Source of the DNA: Mycolicibacterium sp. MU0050
Lineage (GTDB): Bacteria; Actinomycetota; Actinomycetes; Mycobacteriales; Mycobacteriaceae
Direction of reading: 5' to 3'
Assembly: GCF_963378085.1 (NCBI RefSeq)
Contig: NZ_OY726395.1
Location: forward strand, 4,650,001-4,714,000
Length of the DNA stretch: 64,000 nt
A program made the translations under genes and the position numbers. Shown piece by piece: positions 1 to 8,670 of the stretch (its first letter is position 1; each line of letters opens with the position of its first letter). Under the pieces are notes generated by a model. The model saw nothing but the letters and a program-made list of their open reading frames with translations. It was not told where the DNA came from and did no database searches.

Positions 1-237
1 CGACGGCTGGTGGGCGTGCTGACCGGATTGGATTTCCTCGAGGGTGACGCCGCGCGACGAGGAGAAGGTCTCGAAATCCTTGAACGCCGCGGCGACGTCC
101 TCGTGCCGACTCAGCGCGTAGAAGTCGTACTTCTCGCTGTAGTAGACCGGCGCGTGGTCGCGCAGTTGTCGGTAGGTCCCGTACGGGTCGTTGAAGTGCT
201 GCTCGGAGAACGGATCGAACTCCACGGCCTGCTCCAT
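1..237 (-). CDS. Cytochrome P450, N-terminal part (runs off the window)
   Basis: Only the first 79 codons lie in the window; the heme-binding part is beyond base 1. The reading frame opens MEQAVEFDPFSEQHFNDPYG and continues with DFYALSRHEDVAAAFKD, the usual N-terminus of bacterial class I P450s (DPF...DPYxxYxxLR, then the SRHEDV strand). The start is ATG at 237; an in-frame GTG at 240 is the alternative. Family members are monooxygenases that take electrons from a ferredoxin to hydroxylate lipids or terpenoids. The substrate cannot be told. The gene is one of four minus-strand units preceded by the shared CTTTACA-N14-TGTCACGCT motif (289-318), so it is probably co-regulated with the catabolic operon at 856-7761. 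Confidence 0.85.
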   Translation of the reverse strand, partial: MEQAVEFDPFSEQHFNDPYGTYRQLRDHAPVYYSEKYDFYALSRHEDVAAAFKDFETFSSSRGVTLEEIQSGQHAHQPS

Positions 238-288
238 CACGACGACATCCTGCCTGTCTCGAGTCGCCGGTACCCCCGGCGAACAGAA

Positions 289-318
289 AGCGTGACATTT
301 TGACGCTGATCTGTAAAG
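289..318 (-). promoter_or_regulatory. Shared 30-bp upstream motif, copy 1
   Basis: On the plus strand this reads AGCGTGACA, 14 bases, TGTAAAG. Read on the minus strand it is CTTTACA-N14-TGTCACGCT, 52 bases upstream of the P450 start at 237. The same sequence with exactly the same spacing is found at 7794, 11093 and 14159. It could be a promoter (TTTACA as -35, CACGCT as a weak -10 preceded by TGT, 17-bp spacing) or an imperfect dyad operator (TTACA facing TGTCA). I cannot decide between these. Confidence 0.6.
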
Positions 319-388
319 TCAACACGGTGCGGGGTCGCTGCGACCCGGCCGGTTGTGCCGAATCAGAAAGGCGACTCCCTTGGGCATC

Positions 389-859
389 GTGACCACCACC
401 TCAGCTACGTCGTTCCAGCATCCGCCGGAAGTGGTGTACGACTTCGTCACCAACCCCAACAACTGGACCAAGACGTACCCGGGCAGCAACTATGTCGGCA
501 AGCTCGACGATCTGCCGCTGAAGGTCGGCGACACCTGGGAGGAGGCCGGCCCCGACGGGGCGCACATCTACACCTGGCACCTGGCCATCGCCATGCGGCC
601 CACGCTGTGGATGTTCAACTCGGTGGGCCGTCTCGGACACGATCGCGACGGCAACGGCGGGTTCGAGGGCCGAATCACCGTGCAGTATCACTTCACTCAG
701 CCCGGACCCCACACGCTGTTCACCCGGACGATGACCATCGAGGCCTATCGCGATGCCCCGATGCCCGACAAGTTCTTCCGCATCGTGAACCCGGCCTTCA
801 TCGACCGCTATCACGACGCGATCACTCGCGAACTCGACGGCGCGCCGGTCGGCGGTTAA
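389..859 (+). CDS. SRPBCC-family protein (polyketide cyclase/dehydrase-like)
   Basis: The 156-residue protein starts VTTTSATSFQHPPEVVYDFVTNP. It matches the SRPBCC (START-like) fold: an N-terminal strand, then PxEVVYDFVTNPxNW, and a C-terminal helix (RYHDAITRELDG). Members are single-domain, hydrophobic-pocket proteins that bind or transform lipids and polyketides. A catalytic role here is not evident. I chose the GTG at 389; upstream TTG codons at 353 and 380 in the same frame are possible. It is divergent from the P450 at 1-237. Its TAA overlaps the TAA of the convergent hydrolase gene by two bases. It probably belongs to the surrounding catabolic cluster. Confidence 0.75.
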   Translation: MTTTSATSFQHPPEVVYDFVTNPNNWTKTYPGSNYVGKLDDLPLKVGDTWEEAGPDGAHIYTWHLAIAMRPTLWMFNSVGRLGHDRDGNGGFEGRITVQYHFTQPGPHTLFTRTMTIEAYRDAPMPDKFFRIVNPAFIDRYHDAITRELDGAPVGG

Positions 860-1794
860 CCGAGGGCGGCCCGCAGCGCGGCGCCCTGCAATTCGAAGAG
901 CCGCTGACTGACCTCCCACCCCGGCAGCATCGAGTCGAAGCCGTGACAGGTGCCCGGGAACACGTGCAGCTCGGTGCCGACCCCCGACCAGAGCAGCCGC
1001 AACGCGTAGTCGATGGCCTCGTCGCGCAGCGGATCCAGCTCCGAACAGCTGATGAAAGTCCTTGGCAGACCGTCGAGATCCTCGGTGAGACCGGGAACCG
1101 CGGCGGCCGGAAGCGCACTGGCGTAGTGCCGCCACATCTGCTCGGCGGCCGGCCCGTCGAAGCCGGGGGTGGCGGTGAACTCCTCCTTGGACGGGCTGGG
1201 CCGGTTGTCGAGCACCGGTTGGTGCAGCAACTGGAACACCACCGGCGGCTTCGCGTCGCGCGCAGCCGCCTGCGCCAGACCGGCTGCCAGGGCACCGCCG
1301 GCGCTGCTGCCCGCGACCGCGATCCGGGCCGGGTCGATACCCAAGTCCGCGGCGTTGTCGACGGCCCAGCACAACACCGCCGCCGCGTCGTCGTAGCCTG
1401 CGGGAAACGGGTGCTCCGGCGCCAACCGGTAGTCGACGGAGATCACCGTGCACCGCCCGCGACGGGCGAACTCGACGCACTGCAGGTGGTCGGTGTCGAG
1501 GTTCCCCAGCACGAAAGCGCCGCCGTGGCAATAGAGTACGGCCGGACCGGGACTGGGGCCGCCGCGGTAGATCCGGACCCCGATCGTGCGGGCGCCGTCA
1601 CCGGGCACCGGTTGCTCCGTGATGTCGACACCGGCGGTGTCCAGCTGTGCGGCGGTCAAGGCCCGGCGCTCGTCGATCGAGGCCCGGACGACCGGCAGCA
1701 GCTCCGCGGCGAGATCGGTGCGGAACTCGGCAAACGGCCGTAGCGCGGGGTCCAGCCGATCGAGGGGGTTGCCGCCGGGCGAGAGCGGGTTCAC
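856..1794 (-). CDS. Alpha/beta hydrolase, hormone-sensitive-lipase (HSL) family
   Basis: A 312-residue esterase or lactone hydrolase. The oxyanion-hole motif HGGAF is in the first third and the nucleophile elbow GSSAGGA is central. The acid lies in SELDPLRDEA and the histidine in CHGFD near the C-terminus, giving a complete Ser-Asp-His triad. Length is normal for family IV (HSL) esterases. The GTG start at 1794 overlaps the TGA of the upstream monooxygenase gene (GTGA), so the two are translationally coupled. Sitting directly after a Baeyer-Villiger-type monooxygenase, the likely job is to hydrolyse the ester or lactone that enzyme makes. That role is inference; the family is clear. Confidence 0.88.
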   Translation of the reverse strand: MNPLSPGGNPLDRLDPALRPFAEFRTDLAAELLPVVRASIDERRALTAAQLDTAGVDITEQPVPGDGARTIGVRIYRGGPSPGPAVLYCHGGAFVLGNLDTDHLQCVEFARRGRCTVISVDYRLAPEHPFPAGYDDAAAVLCWAVDNAADLGIDPARIAVAGSSAGGALAAGLAQAAARDAKPPVVFQLLHQPVLDNRPSPSKEEFTATPGFDGPAAEQMWRHYASALPAAAVPGLTEDLDGLPRTFISCSELDPLRDEAIDYALRLLWSGVGTELHVFPGTCHGFDSMLPGWEVSQRLFELQGAALRAALG

Positions 1795-3311
1795 TGCCCC
1801 ACCGCCGAATGCGAGCGCACCGCAATCGGTTCGGCCGGCGTCCCGGACGGCTCGAAGCTGTAGTCCCGCGGCCGCAACCGCCGGGTCATCGCCCAGAACG
1901 CCCGCGCGCTGCGGGGCCATTGGGTGACGACCCGCCCGTTGGCGGCCCGGAAGTAGTTGCTGCACCGGGTGGTCCAGACCGTGCCGACCATCCAGCGGTC
2001 GATCTTGGCGATGTAGTCGGCGGTGGCGTCGCGCCGGACCGCGATGTAGGACTTGCGGCGCCGGCGCATCAGCCGCAGCGCCCGCACGATGTAGCGGGCC
2101 TGGGCCTCCAGGACGAAGATGACGCTGTTGGAGCCGACGTTGGTGTTGGGCCCGTACAGCATGAAGAAGTTCGGGAAGCCCGGCACCGCCATCCCCAGAT
2201 ACGCATACGCCCCGTCGGTCCAGGTGTCGGCCAGCGTCGCGCCGCCCTCGCCACGGACCTCGATCTGGCCGAGATAGTCCGCGACGGCGTAGCCGGTGGC
2301 GCACACCACCACGTCCACGTCGAGTTCGGTGCCGTCGGCGGTGACCAGGGACCGCGTCCGCAGCGCCTTGGCCGGCGAGGAAATCACCTCGACATGGTCC
2401 TGGGTCAACGACGTGAGGTAATCGGTGGCGAACACCAGCCGCTTGCAGCCCAGCGGATGGTCGGGGGTCAACCGGGCCCTCAGGTCGGGATCGGGCACCG
2501 TCGCTTCGAGCGCCCGCAGTGCGGTCGCCTTGAACTCCTGGGTCTTGTCGCTGCCGTTCTCGATCACCGAGATGTTCGACTCGCTGCGCAACCAGAGCCG
2601 GGTGCGGTACACCCGCTTGGCCAACGGCACGTACTTGAAGATCCGCTTCTCCCGCTCGGTGTAGGGCCGGTCCGGTTTGGGCAGGATCCAGGTGGGCGAA
2701 CGTTGGACCGAGTACACCCGCGCCGCCCGGCGGGCGATCTCGGGCAGCACCTGCGTCGCGGTGGATCCGGTGCCCAGCACCGCGACCCGCGCTCCCGTCA
2801 GGTCCACCGAGTGGTCCCACTTCGCGGTGTGCATGACGGTGCCCGCGAAGGGCTCCTCCTCGACCAGGTCCGGCGTCAGCGGCTGGTTGAACACCCCGAC
2901 CGCCGATACGACCACGTCGAAACGGTGCTCCTCGCCGGTGGCGGTGCACAGCAGCCAGCTGCGGTCCTCGGGGTCCCAGTCGGCGCCGACGATGTCGGTG
3001 TTCAGGCGCAGGTAGCGCTCCAGCTGATGGCGGCGCGCGCAGTTCTCGAAGTAGCGCAGGATCTCCGGTTGCTCCGACCACAGTCGCGACCAGTCCGGGT
3101 TGAGGTCGAACGAGAACGAGTACAGGTGGGATTTCACGTCGCAGGCCAGACCCGGATAGGTGTTGGTGCGCCAGGTGCCGCCCACCCCGTCCTCCCGGTC
3201 GAAGATGGTGAAGTTCTCGAATCCGGCTTTCTTCAGGAAGATCCCGAGCGCCAGGCCGCCCGGCCCGGCCCCGATGACCCCCACCGATAGATCGTTGGCC
3301 ATTCGACTCAT
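1791..3311 (-). CDS. FAD-dependent Baeyer-Villiger-type monooxygenase
   Basis: A 506-residue flavoprotein. An N-terminal FAD-binding GAGPGG motif (about residue 15) is followed by VGGTWRTNTYPG, a central NADPH-binding GTGSTA motif, and between them FAGTVMHTAKWDH. The last fits the Baeyer-Villiger fingerprint FxGxxxHxxxW. Such enzymes insert oxygen next to a ketone to give esters or lactones, using NADPH and O2. The start at 3311 overlaps the TGA of the upstream SDR gene (ATGA); ATG at 3302 is an alternative. Placed between an SDR or alcohol dehydrogenase (ketone makers) and a hydrolase, it fits the ring-opening step of a cyclic-ketone pathway. The substrate is unknown. Confidence 0.88.
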   Translation of the reverse strand: MSRMANDLSVGVIGAGPGGLALGIFLKKAGFENFTIFDREDGVGGTWRTNTYPGLACDVKSHLYSFSFDLNPDWSRLWSEQPEILRYFENCARRHQLERYLRLNTDIVGADWDPEDRSWLLCTATGEEHRFDVVVSAVGVFNQPLTPDLVEEEPFAGTVMHTAKWDHSVDLTGARVAVLGTGSTATQVLPEIARRAARVYSVQRSPTWILPKPDRPYTEREKRIFKYVPLAKRVYRTRLWLRSESNISVIENGSDKTQEFKATALRALEATVPDPDLRARLTPDHPLGCKRLVFATDYLTSLTQDHVEVISSPAKALRTRSLVTADGTELDVDVVVCATGYAVADYLGQIEVRGEGGATLADTWTDGAYAYLGMAVPGFPNFFMLYGPNTNVGSNSVIFVLEAQARYIVRALRLMRRRRKSYIAVRRDATADYIAKIDRWMVGTVWTTRCSNYFRAANGRVVTQWPRSARAFWAMTRRLRPRDYSFEPSGTPAEPIAVRSHSAVGQ

Positions 3312-4042
3312 CCCATCTGCAGCGTCTGGCCGCCGTCCACCACGAGTTCCGAACCGGTGATGAACGAGGCGTGTTCGGACACCAGAAAGGCGACGGCATC
3401 GGCGATCTCGGTCGGTTGCCCCAGCCTTCCGCTGACCGCGGAGGCCGCCAGCTTGGCCTGGGTCCGGTCGTCGAGCATCGGGGTTTGGACCGGACCGGGC
3501 AGCACCGCGTTGACGCGGATGCCGGTCCCGGCGAGTTCCGCGGCGACAATCTGCGTCAGCCCGCGCAGCGCCCACTTCGAGGATCCGTAGGCGGCGTGGT
3601 GCGGGAAGGCGCGCACCGCGCCGGTGCTGCAGGTGTTGACGATGGCCGCGCCGTGCGCCTCCCGCAGCGCGGGCAGGCAAGCCTGGATGCCGAGAAACGG
3701 CCCCAGACAGTTGACCCGCCAGGCATTTTCGAACCCGGCTGCGGTTTCGTCGGCGAGCGCGGCGCGATGCAGCACGCCGGCGTTGTTCACCAGGGTGGTC
3801 AGCAACCCCAGCCGGCTGGCGACCTGCTCGACGGCGCGGCTCCACTGTTCCTCTGAGGTGACGTCCAACGGGACCGCGATGACTCCTGGGTCATCGAGTG
3901 CCGCCACCGCGGCCTCGAGTTCGTCGGCCTGCACATCGCAGGCCGCCACGGCGAATCCGTCGCGTCGCAGCCGGGCCACGATCGCCGCCCCCTGCCCGCG
4001 GGCGGCCCCGGTCACCAGGGCAATCCGGTCGGTACCGGTCAT
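3308..4042 (-). CDS. Short-chain dehydrogenase/reductase
   Basis: A 244-residue classical SDR. TGAARGQG near the N-terminus binds NAD(P), NNAG (in LVNNAGV) supports the core, and YGSSK carries the catalytic Tyr and Lys. The C-terminal SFITGSELVVDGGQ is standard. It would interconvert an alcohol and a ketone. ATG at 4042 is one base from the stop of the aldolase gene, and the stop overlaps the next start (ATGA). It is therefore inside one operon with the monooxygenase, and probably supplies or reduces a keto intermediate. The exact substrate cannot be inferred. Confidence 0.88.
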   Translation of the reverse strand: MTGTDRIALVTGAARGQGAAIVARLRRDGFAVAACDVQADELEAAVAALDDPGVIAVPLDVTSEEQWSRAVEQVASRLGLLTTLVNNAGVLHRAALADETAAGFENAWRVNCLGPFLGIQACLPALREAHGAAIVNTCSTGAVRAFPHHAAYGSSKWALRGLTQIVAAELAGTGIRVNAVLPGPVQTPMLDDRTQAKLAASAVSGRLGQPTEIADAVAFLVSEHASFITGSELVVDGGQTLQMG

Positions 4043-4043
4043 C

Positions 4044-4838
4044 TCAGCTGTACCCCTTCGAGGTGGTCTGGGTGGTCGGGGTCTGCCCGCGGGCGTCGCG
4101 CAGGTGCTCGGCCGCGCCGCGGCGCAACGCCTGGGACTCCGAGGCAAGCGTGATGAGCTGAAAGCCCCACTCGGCGGCCAGCTTTCCGATCCTGCCGTCG
4201 CCGGCGTGGATGCCCGCGACCAAACCCGCCGCGGCGGCACTGCGGGCGACGTCCTTGATGGCGTCGGTGACCTCGGGGGCGCTCCACATCGCCGATACCG
4301 GCTGCCCCATCGACACCGCCAGGTCCGCTGGGCCGACGTACACTCCGGAAAGCCCGGGCACGGAGCAGATCTCGGCGACATTGGGCAAGGCGGCCGCGGT
4401 CTCGACCATGGCGTAGACCCCGGCGCGCGCCTCGAGCGCCGGGGTGTCGAGGCCCAGATCGGCGCGCAGCGGGCCGAAGCTGCGCACGCCCGCCGGCGCG
4501 TACCGGGTGGCCGCCACGGCCTGCGCCGCCTGCTCCGGGGTCTCCACCATGGCAACGATCACCGCGTCGGCCCCGGCGTCGAGAACCCGGCCGATGGGGG
4601 CGGGCGCGGCCGACGGCAGCCGGACCGCGGTGGCGATCGGGACACGCTCGAGGCGACGCAACATCAGCGCCACGTCGGCGTCGTCGAGGTAGCCGTGCTG
4701 AGTGTCGAAACCGACGTAGTCGTAACCGGCGGTGGCGAACTCCTCCGGCCCGAGGATCGTCGGGCCCACCACCCAGCCGCCCCACACCTGCGCGCGCTCG
4801 GCGAGGGCCGCCTGTAGCCGACTCGATGCCGCGCTCAC
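4044..4838 (-). CDS. HpcH/HpaI-family aldolase
   Basis: A 264-residue class II (metal-dependent) aldolase of the HpcH/HpaI/citrate-lyase-beta family. Visible family motifs are YDYVGFDTQHGYLD (the FD-x-EH/QH region), VMVETPEQ-like AMVETPEQAAQAV, and the C-terminal GVYVGPADLAVSMG loop with metal and phosphate or pyruvate contacts. Family members cleave 4-hydroxy-2-oxo acids to pyruvate plus an aldehyde. The GTG start overlaps the preceding TGA (GTGA). In this operon it could perform a late chain-shortening step after ring opening. The activity class is known for the family; its place in the pathway is inferred. Confidence 0.85.
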   Translation of the reverse strand: MSAASSRLQAALAERAQVWGGWVVGPTILGPEEFATAGYDYVGFDTQHGYLDDADVALMLRRLERVPIATAVRLPSAAPAPIGRVLDAGADAVIVAMVETPEQAAQAVAATRYAPAGVRSFGPLRADLGLDTPALEARAGVYAMVETAAALPNVAEICSVPGLSGVYVGPADLAVSMGQPVSAMWSAPEVTDAIKDVARSAAAAGLVAGIHAGDGRIGKLAAEWGFQLITLASESQALRRGAAEHLRDARGQTPTTQTTSKGYS

Positions 4839-5812
4839 CGGTCCGCCTCGGCGACGGCGATCTTGACCCGCTCCGGTTCCGGACGGCAGGCCAGCTCGAA
4901 CGCGGACTGCACCTCGTCGGGCCCGAAAGTGTGGGTGATGTAATTTCCCAGCAGATCGGGATGCCGGCGGGCGAAGTCATCGGCGGCGCGCAGCACGCGG
5001 GCCCGCTCCAGTGTCACCCCGGACTTCAGGGTGAGGTTGTTGCGCAGCATGGTCCGCATCGAGATGGGATAGCTGTCGTCGTCGGGCACGCCGAAGTAGA
5101 ACACGGTGCCGCCGAACGCCGCGGCCTCGATGGCGTGGTTCAGCGTCGCGACCTGATGCCCCACCGCCTCGATGACGATCTCCGGCCGCTCGGCCGGGTC
5201 GAGATGGCGGACCCAGCGGTCGCTGGTGGCGCGCACCAGGGTGTCGACGCCGAACGACGCGGCCACCTCCTTGCGGTCCACCGGATCCACACCGATCACC
5301 TGGGCGGCGCCCGACGCCTTTGCCGCATAGGAGAACAGCAGGCCAATCGACCCCTGGCCGAGGATCGCCACCCGCCGGCCGGCCAGGTCCGGCAGTTGCT
5401 CGAGCGCGTAGAGCACGCAGGCCAGCGGCTGCAGCCCGACCGCCTGCGCGGGGCTCAAGGCCGGGTCGTAGGACGCCAGTCCGTTGCCGTCGGCCACCAC
5501 CTGGCCCATCAGACCATCGAAGCCCGACGCCCAGCCGACCACCCGGTCCCCCGGCCGGTGCTCGGGATGCCGGCTGGCCAGCACCTCACCGACGATCTCG
5601 TGTGCCGGGAAGCCGTCCATCTCCGCGGCGCAGGCGCCGGTGTCGCCGGGCAGCCGGCCCTGGGTGCCACGGAAGCCGGGCAGGTCGCTGCCGCAGATCC
5701 CGGCCGCCAGGAAGCGCAGCAGGACCTGTTGGTCGGCAAGCGATTCCAGGTCGGGTTCGGGGAGTTCGACGCGCTCGAAGGTATAGGGTGCGACCAGTCG
5801 GTAGGACCACAT
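4835..5812 (-). CDS. Zinc-type alcohol dehydrogenase (MDR superfamily)
   Basis: A 325-residue medium-chain dehydrogenase. Catalytic-zinc residues are C40 (GICGSD) and H71-E72 (PAHE), and the Rossmann motif is ILGQGSIG. The four-cysteine structural-zinc loop of classical ADHs is not visible, and the usual GHE is AHE, so it resembles threonine/sorbitol-dehydrogenase-like MDR members. It probably oxidises a secondary alcohol with NAD(P). ATG at 5812 lies four bases after the P450 stop, and its TGA overlaps the aldolase GTG. Oxidation of the alcohol made by the neighbouring P450 to a ketone, the substrate of the Baeyer-Villiger-type enzyme, is a reasonable inference. Confidence 0.85.
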   Translation of the reverse strand: MWSYRLVAPYTFERVELPEPDLESLADQQVLLRFLAAGICGSDLPGFRGTQGRLPGDTGACAAEMDGFPAHEIVGEVLASRHPEHRPGDRVVGWASGFDGLMGQVVADGNGLASYDPALSPAQAVGLQPLACVLYALEQLPDLAGRRVAILGQGSIGLLFSYAAKASGAAQVIGVDPVDRKEVAASFGVDTLVRATSDRWVRHLDPAERPEIVIEAVGHQVATLNHAIEAAAFGGTVFYFGVPDDDSYPISMRTMLRNNLTLKSGVTLERARVLRAADDFARRHPDLLGNYITHTFGPDEVQSAFELACRPEPERVKIAVAEADR

Positions 5813-5816
5813 GGGT

Positions 5817-7046
5817 CTACACCTCCACCGGGATCGAGTTCCAGCCCCACTGGAAACTCGACGGCGGCCGCGACGCCGCATCGGCGTCGATCCGGAATTC
5901 GGGCACCCGTTTCAGGAATTCCTCCAGCATGACGGTGATCTCGAGCCGGGCGACGTGAACGCCCAGGCAGAAGTGCTGGCCGCGGCCGAAGGACAGCAGG
6001 CGTTCGATGGGCCGGTTCCAGCGGAATTCGTCGGGGTCGGGATACTCCCGCTCGTCGCGCGCCGCCGACGCGAGCAGCGTGATGATCCGCTGGCCGGGGT
6101 CGATGGTGGTGTCGTGAATGGTGTACGGCCGCCGCAGGGTTCGGGCAAACCATTGGGCAGGGGCGCAGTAGCGGATGATCTCCTCGCGGGCCACCGGAAC
6201 GTTGGCCGCCAGGTCCGCCCGCACCGCCGCGAGTTGCTCCGGATGCTCGCTGAGCTGCCACAGGCCCGTCGCGGTGATCTTCGGGACCGTCTCGGTCCCG
6301 CCGATGAAAACCCCCAGCATCTGGGTGGCGGCCTCGACGTCGTTGAACGCCGTGCCGTCCGGCAACGCGAAGTTGATCAGGCTGTCGGCGATGGGGACGC
6401 TGCCGTCGGCGCCCGCGGCGCGACGGCGTTCGATGATGGGGGTCAGATACGACAGGTAGCCGGGCCGCGAGTTGCCCACCTCTACGCCCTGACCGGGCTG
6501 GGCCAGGCTGCCGGCGTTCACCGTGGCCAGCACCTCGCCGGCCAGATCCACGGGCAGGCCCACGAATTCGCAGACCATCGACGCCGCCACGATGCCGCCG
6601 TAGTCCTGGGTGAGGTCGAACCGGCCGCGCGGCAGCAACTCGTCGAGCCGCTCGTTGGCCAGGGCGCGGATCCGGTCGGCCAGGGTGGCCGCCGACCGCG
6701 GCCGAAACTGCGCCGACGTGCAGCGCCGCACGTTCTCGTAGATGGGCGAGTCGAAGTTCGCGTGAAACGGCATGGGGTGCAACGGCGGATCCGGCACCGG
6801 ACCGTCGTTGTGGTGCTCCAACACGGCTGCGGCCGGCAGCGTGCCCTCCGACGCCACGAACGTGCCGTCGGTGACGCCGAGGACCTCCCAGATGTCGTCG
6901 AACCGCGACAGCGCGTAGGTGTCCCACTTCGGGATGTAATAGACCGGATGTTCGTCGCGCAGCACCTGGTAGTAGGGCAGCGGGTTGGCCATCACGTCCG
7001 GATCGAACGGATCGTAGGAAAACAGCTGGGCGGCGGTCTGATTCAT
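5817..7046 (-). CDS. Cytochrome P450
   Basis: A complete 409-residue class I bacterial P450. The I-helix oxygen-activation motif is GGTETVP, the K-helix ExxR is EIIR, and the heme-ligand loop is FGRGQHFCLG. The acid-threonine pair is Glu-Thr rather than Asp-Thr. The N-terminus, DPFDPDVMANPLPYYQVLRDEHPVYY, is typical. It would hydroxylate the pathway substrate with electrons from a ferredoxin, perhaps the one encoded at 9580-9768, as no ferredoxin gene lies in this operon. ATG at 7046 is five bases from the NIPSNAP stop. It is the second gene of a seven-gene operon. Confidence 0.93.
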   Translation of the reverse strand: MNQTAAQLFSYDPFDPDVMANPLPYYQVLRDEHPVYYIPKWDTYALSRFDDIWEVLGVTDGTFVASEGTLPAAAVLEHHNDGPVPDPPLHPMPFHANFDSPIYENVRRCTSAQFRPRSAATLADRIRALANERLDELLPRGRFDLTQDYGGIVAASMVCEFVGLPVDLAGEVLATVNAGSLAQPGQGVEVGNSRPGYLSYLTPIIERRRAAGADGSVPIADSLINFALPDGTAFNDVEAATQMLGVFIGGTETVPKITATGLWQLSEHPEQLAAVRADLAANVPVAREEIIRYCAPAQWFARTLRRPYTIHDTTIDPGQRIITLLASAARDEREYPDPDEFRWNRPIERLLSFGRGQHFCLGVHVARLEITVMLEEFLKRVPEFRIDADAASRPPSSFQWGWNSIPVEV

Positions 7047-7050
7047 CGCA

Positions 7051-7761
7051 TCATCGCAGCGGTGAGGGCGGCAGGGCGGCCAGGATGGAGTCCTCCCAGC
7101 CGTCGCGCAGGGCCGGCGCCACACTCATCCAGGTGACGATCTCGGCGGGCGGCTGGTCCTTCCACGACGGGTAGTGGTTCTCAAAGCAGTCCCAGTCGCC
7201 GTCGAGCGCCCAGTAGTGGATGACCTCGTTGAACCGGAACGTGGTGATGAATGAGCCGAGCCAGCGCTTACCGGTGGATTCCGACCACGGCACGTAGAGC
7301 CGTTCGAGTTCGCGGATGTAGTCGTCCTGCCGGCCGGGCTTGGCCTGCATGATCTCCTGGATCACCAGGCCGGCGCCGAAGTTCGCCTCCCGCAGTTGCG
7401 CCAGGGTCTTGTTGTATTTTCCGGCGTACATGATGCGCCCCTCGCCGCGGGCGCCGATGCCGGCCAGGTATTGCGTCCACTGCGCGGCCGACTCGGCGTG
7501 ACTGCCGCCGCGGGCCTGTTCCCTACCGATCCGGGCGTAGTCGGCGAAGGCGTCGATCTCCCAGATGATGGTGGCCTGCGGCCAGTGCCCGTTGTAGGGC
7601 GTGGTTTCCCAGATGGCGAACAGCCGGGCGCCGAGTTGCTCCATCATCGGCTGGTAGATCTCGGTGAACGCCGCGGCGAACTCGTCGCTGCGGCCCGACC
7701 CCAGATCGATGGTCTCGTGGAGGTAGAGCAGAGTGTGGCCGTAGTACTTCTTCATGGTCAT
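7051..7761 (-). CDS. NIPSNAP-family protein
   Basis: A 236-residue protein with two NIPSNAP-like ferredoxin-fold halves: residues about 5-100 (YYGHTLLYLHETIDLGSG, then FAIWETTPYNGHWPQATIIWEID) and about 120-230. The function of the family is not settled. In actinobacteria such genes often accompany P450 and dehydrogenase genes of terpenoid or steroid breakdown. It opens the seven-gene operon that runs to 856. ATG at 7761 is preferred; ATG at 7755 is the alternative, and neither has a strong ribosome site. The shared upstream motif (7794-7823) lies 33 bases ahead, so this motif probably sets expression of the whole operon. Confidence 0.8.
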   Translation of the reverse strand: MTMKKYYGHTLLYLHETIDLGSGRSDEFAAAFTEIYQPMMEQLGARLFAIWETTPYNGHWPQATIIWEIDAFADYARIGREQARGGSHAESAAQWTQYLAGIGARGEGRIMYAGKYNKTLAQLREANFGAGLVIQEIMQAKPGRQDDYIRELERLYVPWSESTGKRWLGSFITTFRFNEVIHYWALDGDWDCFENHYPSWKDQPPAEIVTWMSVAPALRDGWEDSILAALPPSPLR

Positions 7762-7793
7762 AACCGGGACCCTGTTGACAGTGACACCCAGCG

Positions 7794-7823
7794 AGCGTGA
7801 CACTTGTCGCGTGATTTGTAAAG
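7794..7823 (-). promoter_or_regulatory. Shared 30-bp upstream motif, copy 2
   Basis: CTTTACA-N14-TGTCACGCT on the minus strand, 33 bases upstream of the first gene of the NIPSNAP-P450-BVMO operon. The plus-strand lactonase gene starts 23 bases beyond its other end. Both arms match the copies at 289, 11093 and 14159, while the 14 bases between differ. Copies 2 and 4 also share the preceding CAGCG. Confidence 0.6.
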
Positions 7824-7845
7824 GTTGGCGGGACGGGTCGGTGGT

Positions 7846-8670
7846 ATGGAGTTGACTCTGACGACATTGGCCGAGGATTTCTGCTTCGGCGAGGGCCCAC
7901 GGTGGTTCGAAGGCCTGCTCTGGTTCTCCGACATGCTCGGCGCGGCCGTGCACACCGTGACGCTCGGCGGCGCAATGACAACCCTGCCGCTCGAAGGCCA
8001 TTCGCCCTCCGGGCTCGGGTTCTGCCCGGACGGTTGTCTGCTGGTGGTTTCCAGCGAGAAACGGCAGGTCCTGCACTACGACGGCGAGGCCGTCACCGGG
8101 TTCGCCGACCTTTCCGCGCTGGCCCCGGCCAACCTGGGCGACATGGTGGTCGACGCCCACGGCCGCGCCTACGTCGGCTCGCAGGCCCGCTCGGGCGGGG
8201 TGATCCTGTTGCTCGACCGCGACGGTAGCGCGCGGGTGGTCGCCGAGGACCTGGACTTCCCCAACGGCATGGTGATCACCGACGACGGGTCGACCCTGAT
8301 CGTCGCCGAGTCGTTGGGCCGACGCCTGACCGCCTACAGCATCGACGATTCGGGCGGCCTGTCGGGGCGACGGGTGTTCGCCGACGGCCTGGACGCGCCC
8401 CCGGACGGCATCGCGTTGGACGCCGCGGGCGGGGTCTGGACGGCGATGACACTGGGCCGCCGATTCGACCGGATCGAGCGCGGTGGGGCCGTGACCGAGC
8501 GCATCGAGATCGGGGACCGCATTGCGATCGCCTGCGCGTTGGGCGGTCCGGAGCGCCGGACGCTGTTCCTGCTGTCGAGCACCGACGCCTATCCGGAGCG
8601 GCTGATCGGCACCAGGAACTCGCGCGTGGACGCCGTCCTCGTCGAGGCGCCCGGGGCGGGGTGGCCGTGA
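7846..8670 (+). CDS. SMP-30/gluconolactonase-family lactonase
   Basis: A 274-residue six-bladed propeller of the SMP-30/regucalcin family. Metal-site residues are recognisable: Glu in FGEGPRW near the N-terminus, Asn in DFPNGM mid-protein, and Asp in APPDGIAL. Members hydrolyse lactones using a divalent metal. ATG at 7846 is chosen because the protein then begins MELTLTTLAEDFCFGEGPRW, the normal start. It is divergent from the P450/BVMO operon, so it may open the lactone made by the monooxygenase or act on a later one. Its TGA overlaps the ATG of the thioesterase gene (TGATG), making a two-gene unit. Confidence 0.87.
   Translation: MELTLTTLAEDFCFGEGPRWFEGLLWFSDMLGAAVHTVTLGGAMTTLPLEGHSPSGLGFCPDGCLLVVSSEKRQVLHYDGEAVTGFADLSALAPANLGDMVVDAHGRAYVGSQARSGGVILLLDRDGSARVVAEDLDFPNGMVITDDGSTLIVAESLGRRLTAYSIDDSGGLSGRRVFADGLDAPPDGIALDAAGGVWTAMTLGRRFDRIERGGAVTERIEIGDRIAIACALGGPERRTLFLLSSTDAYPERLIGTRNSRVDAVLVEAPGAGWP

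Noticed and set aside
355..1743. Long plus-strand open frame (462 codons) opposite the hydrolase
   Set aside because: It lies over two well-recognised genes and its translation is Arg/Gly/His-rich with no family motif, as expected for the antisense of GC-rich coding DNA.
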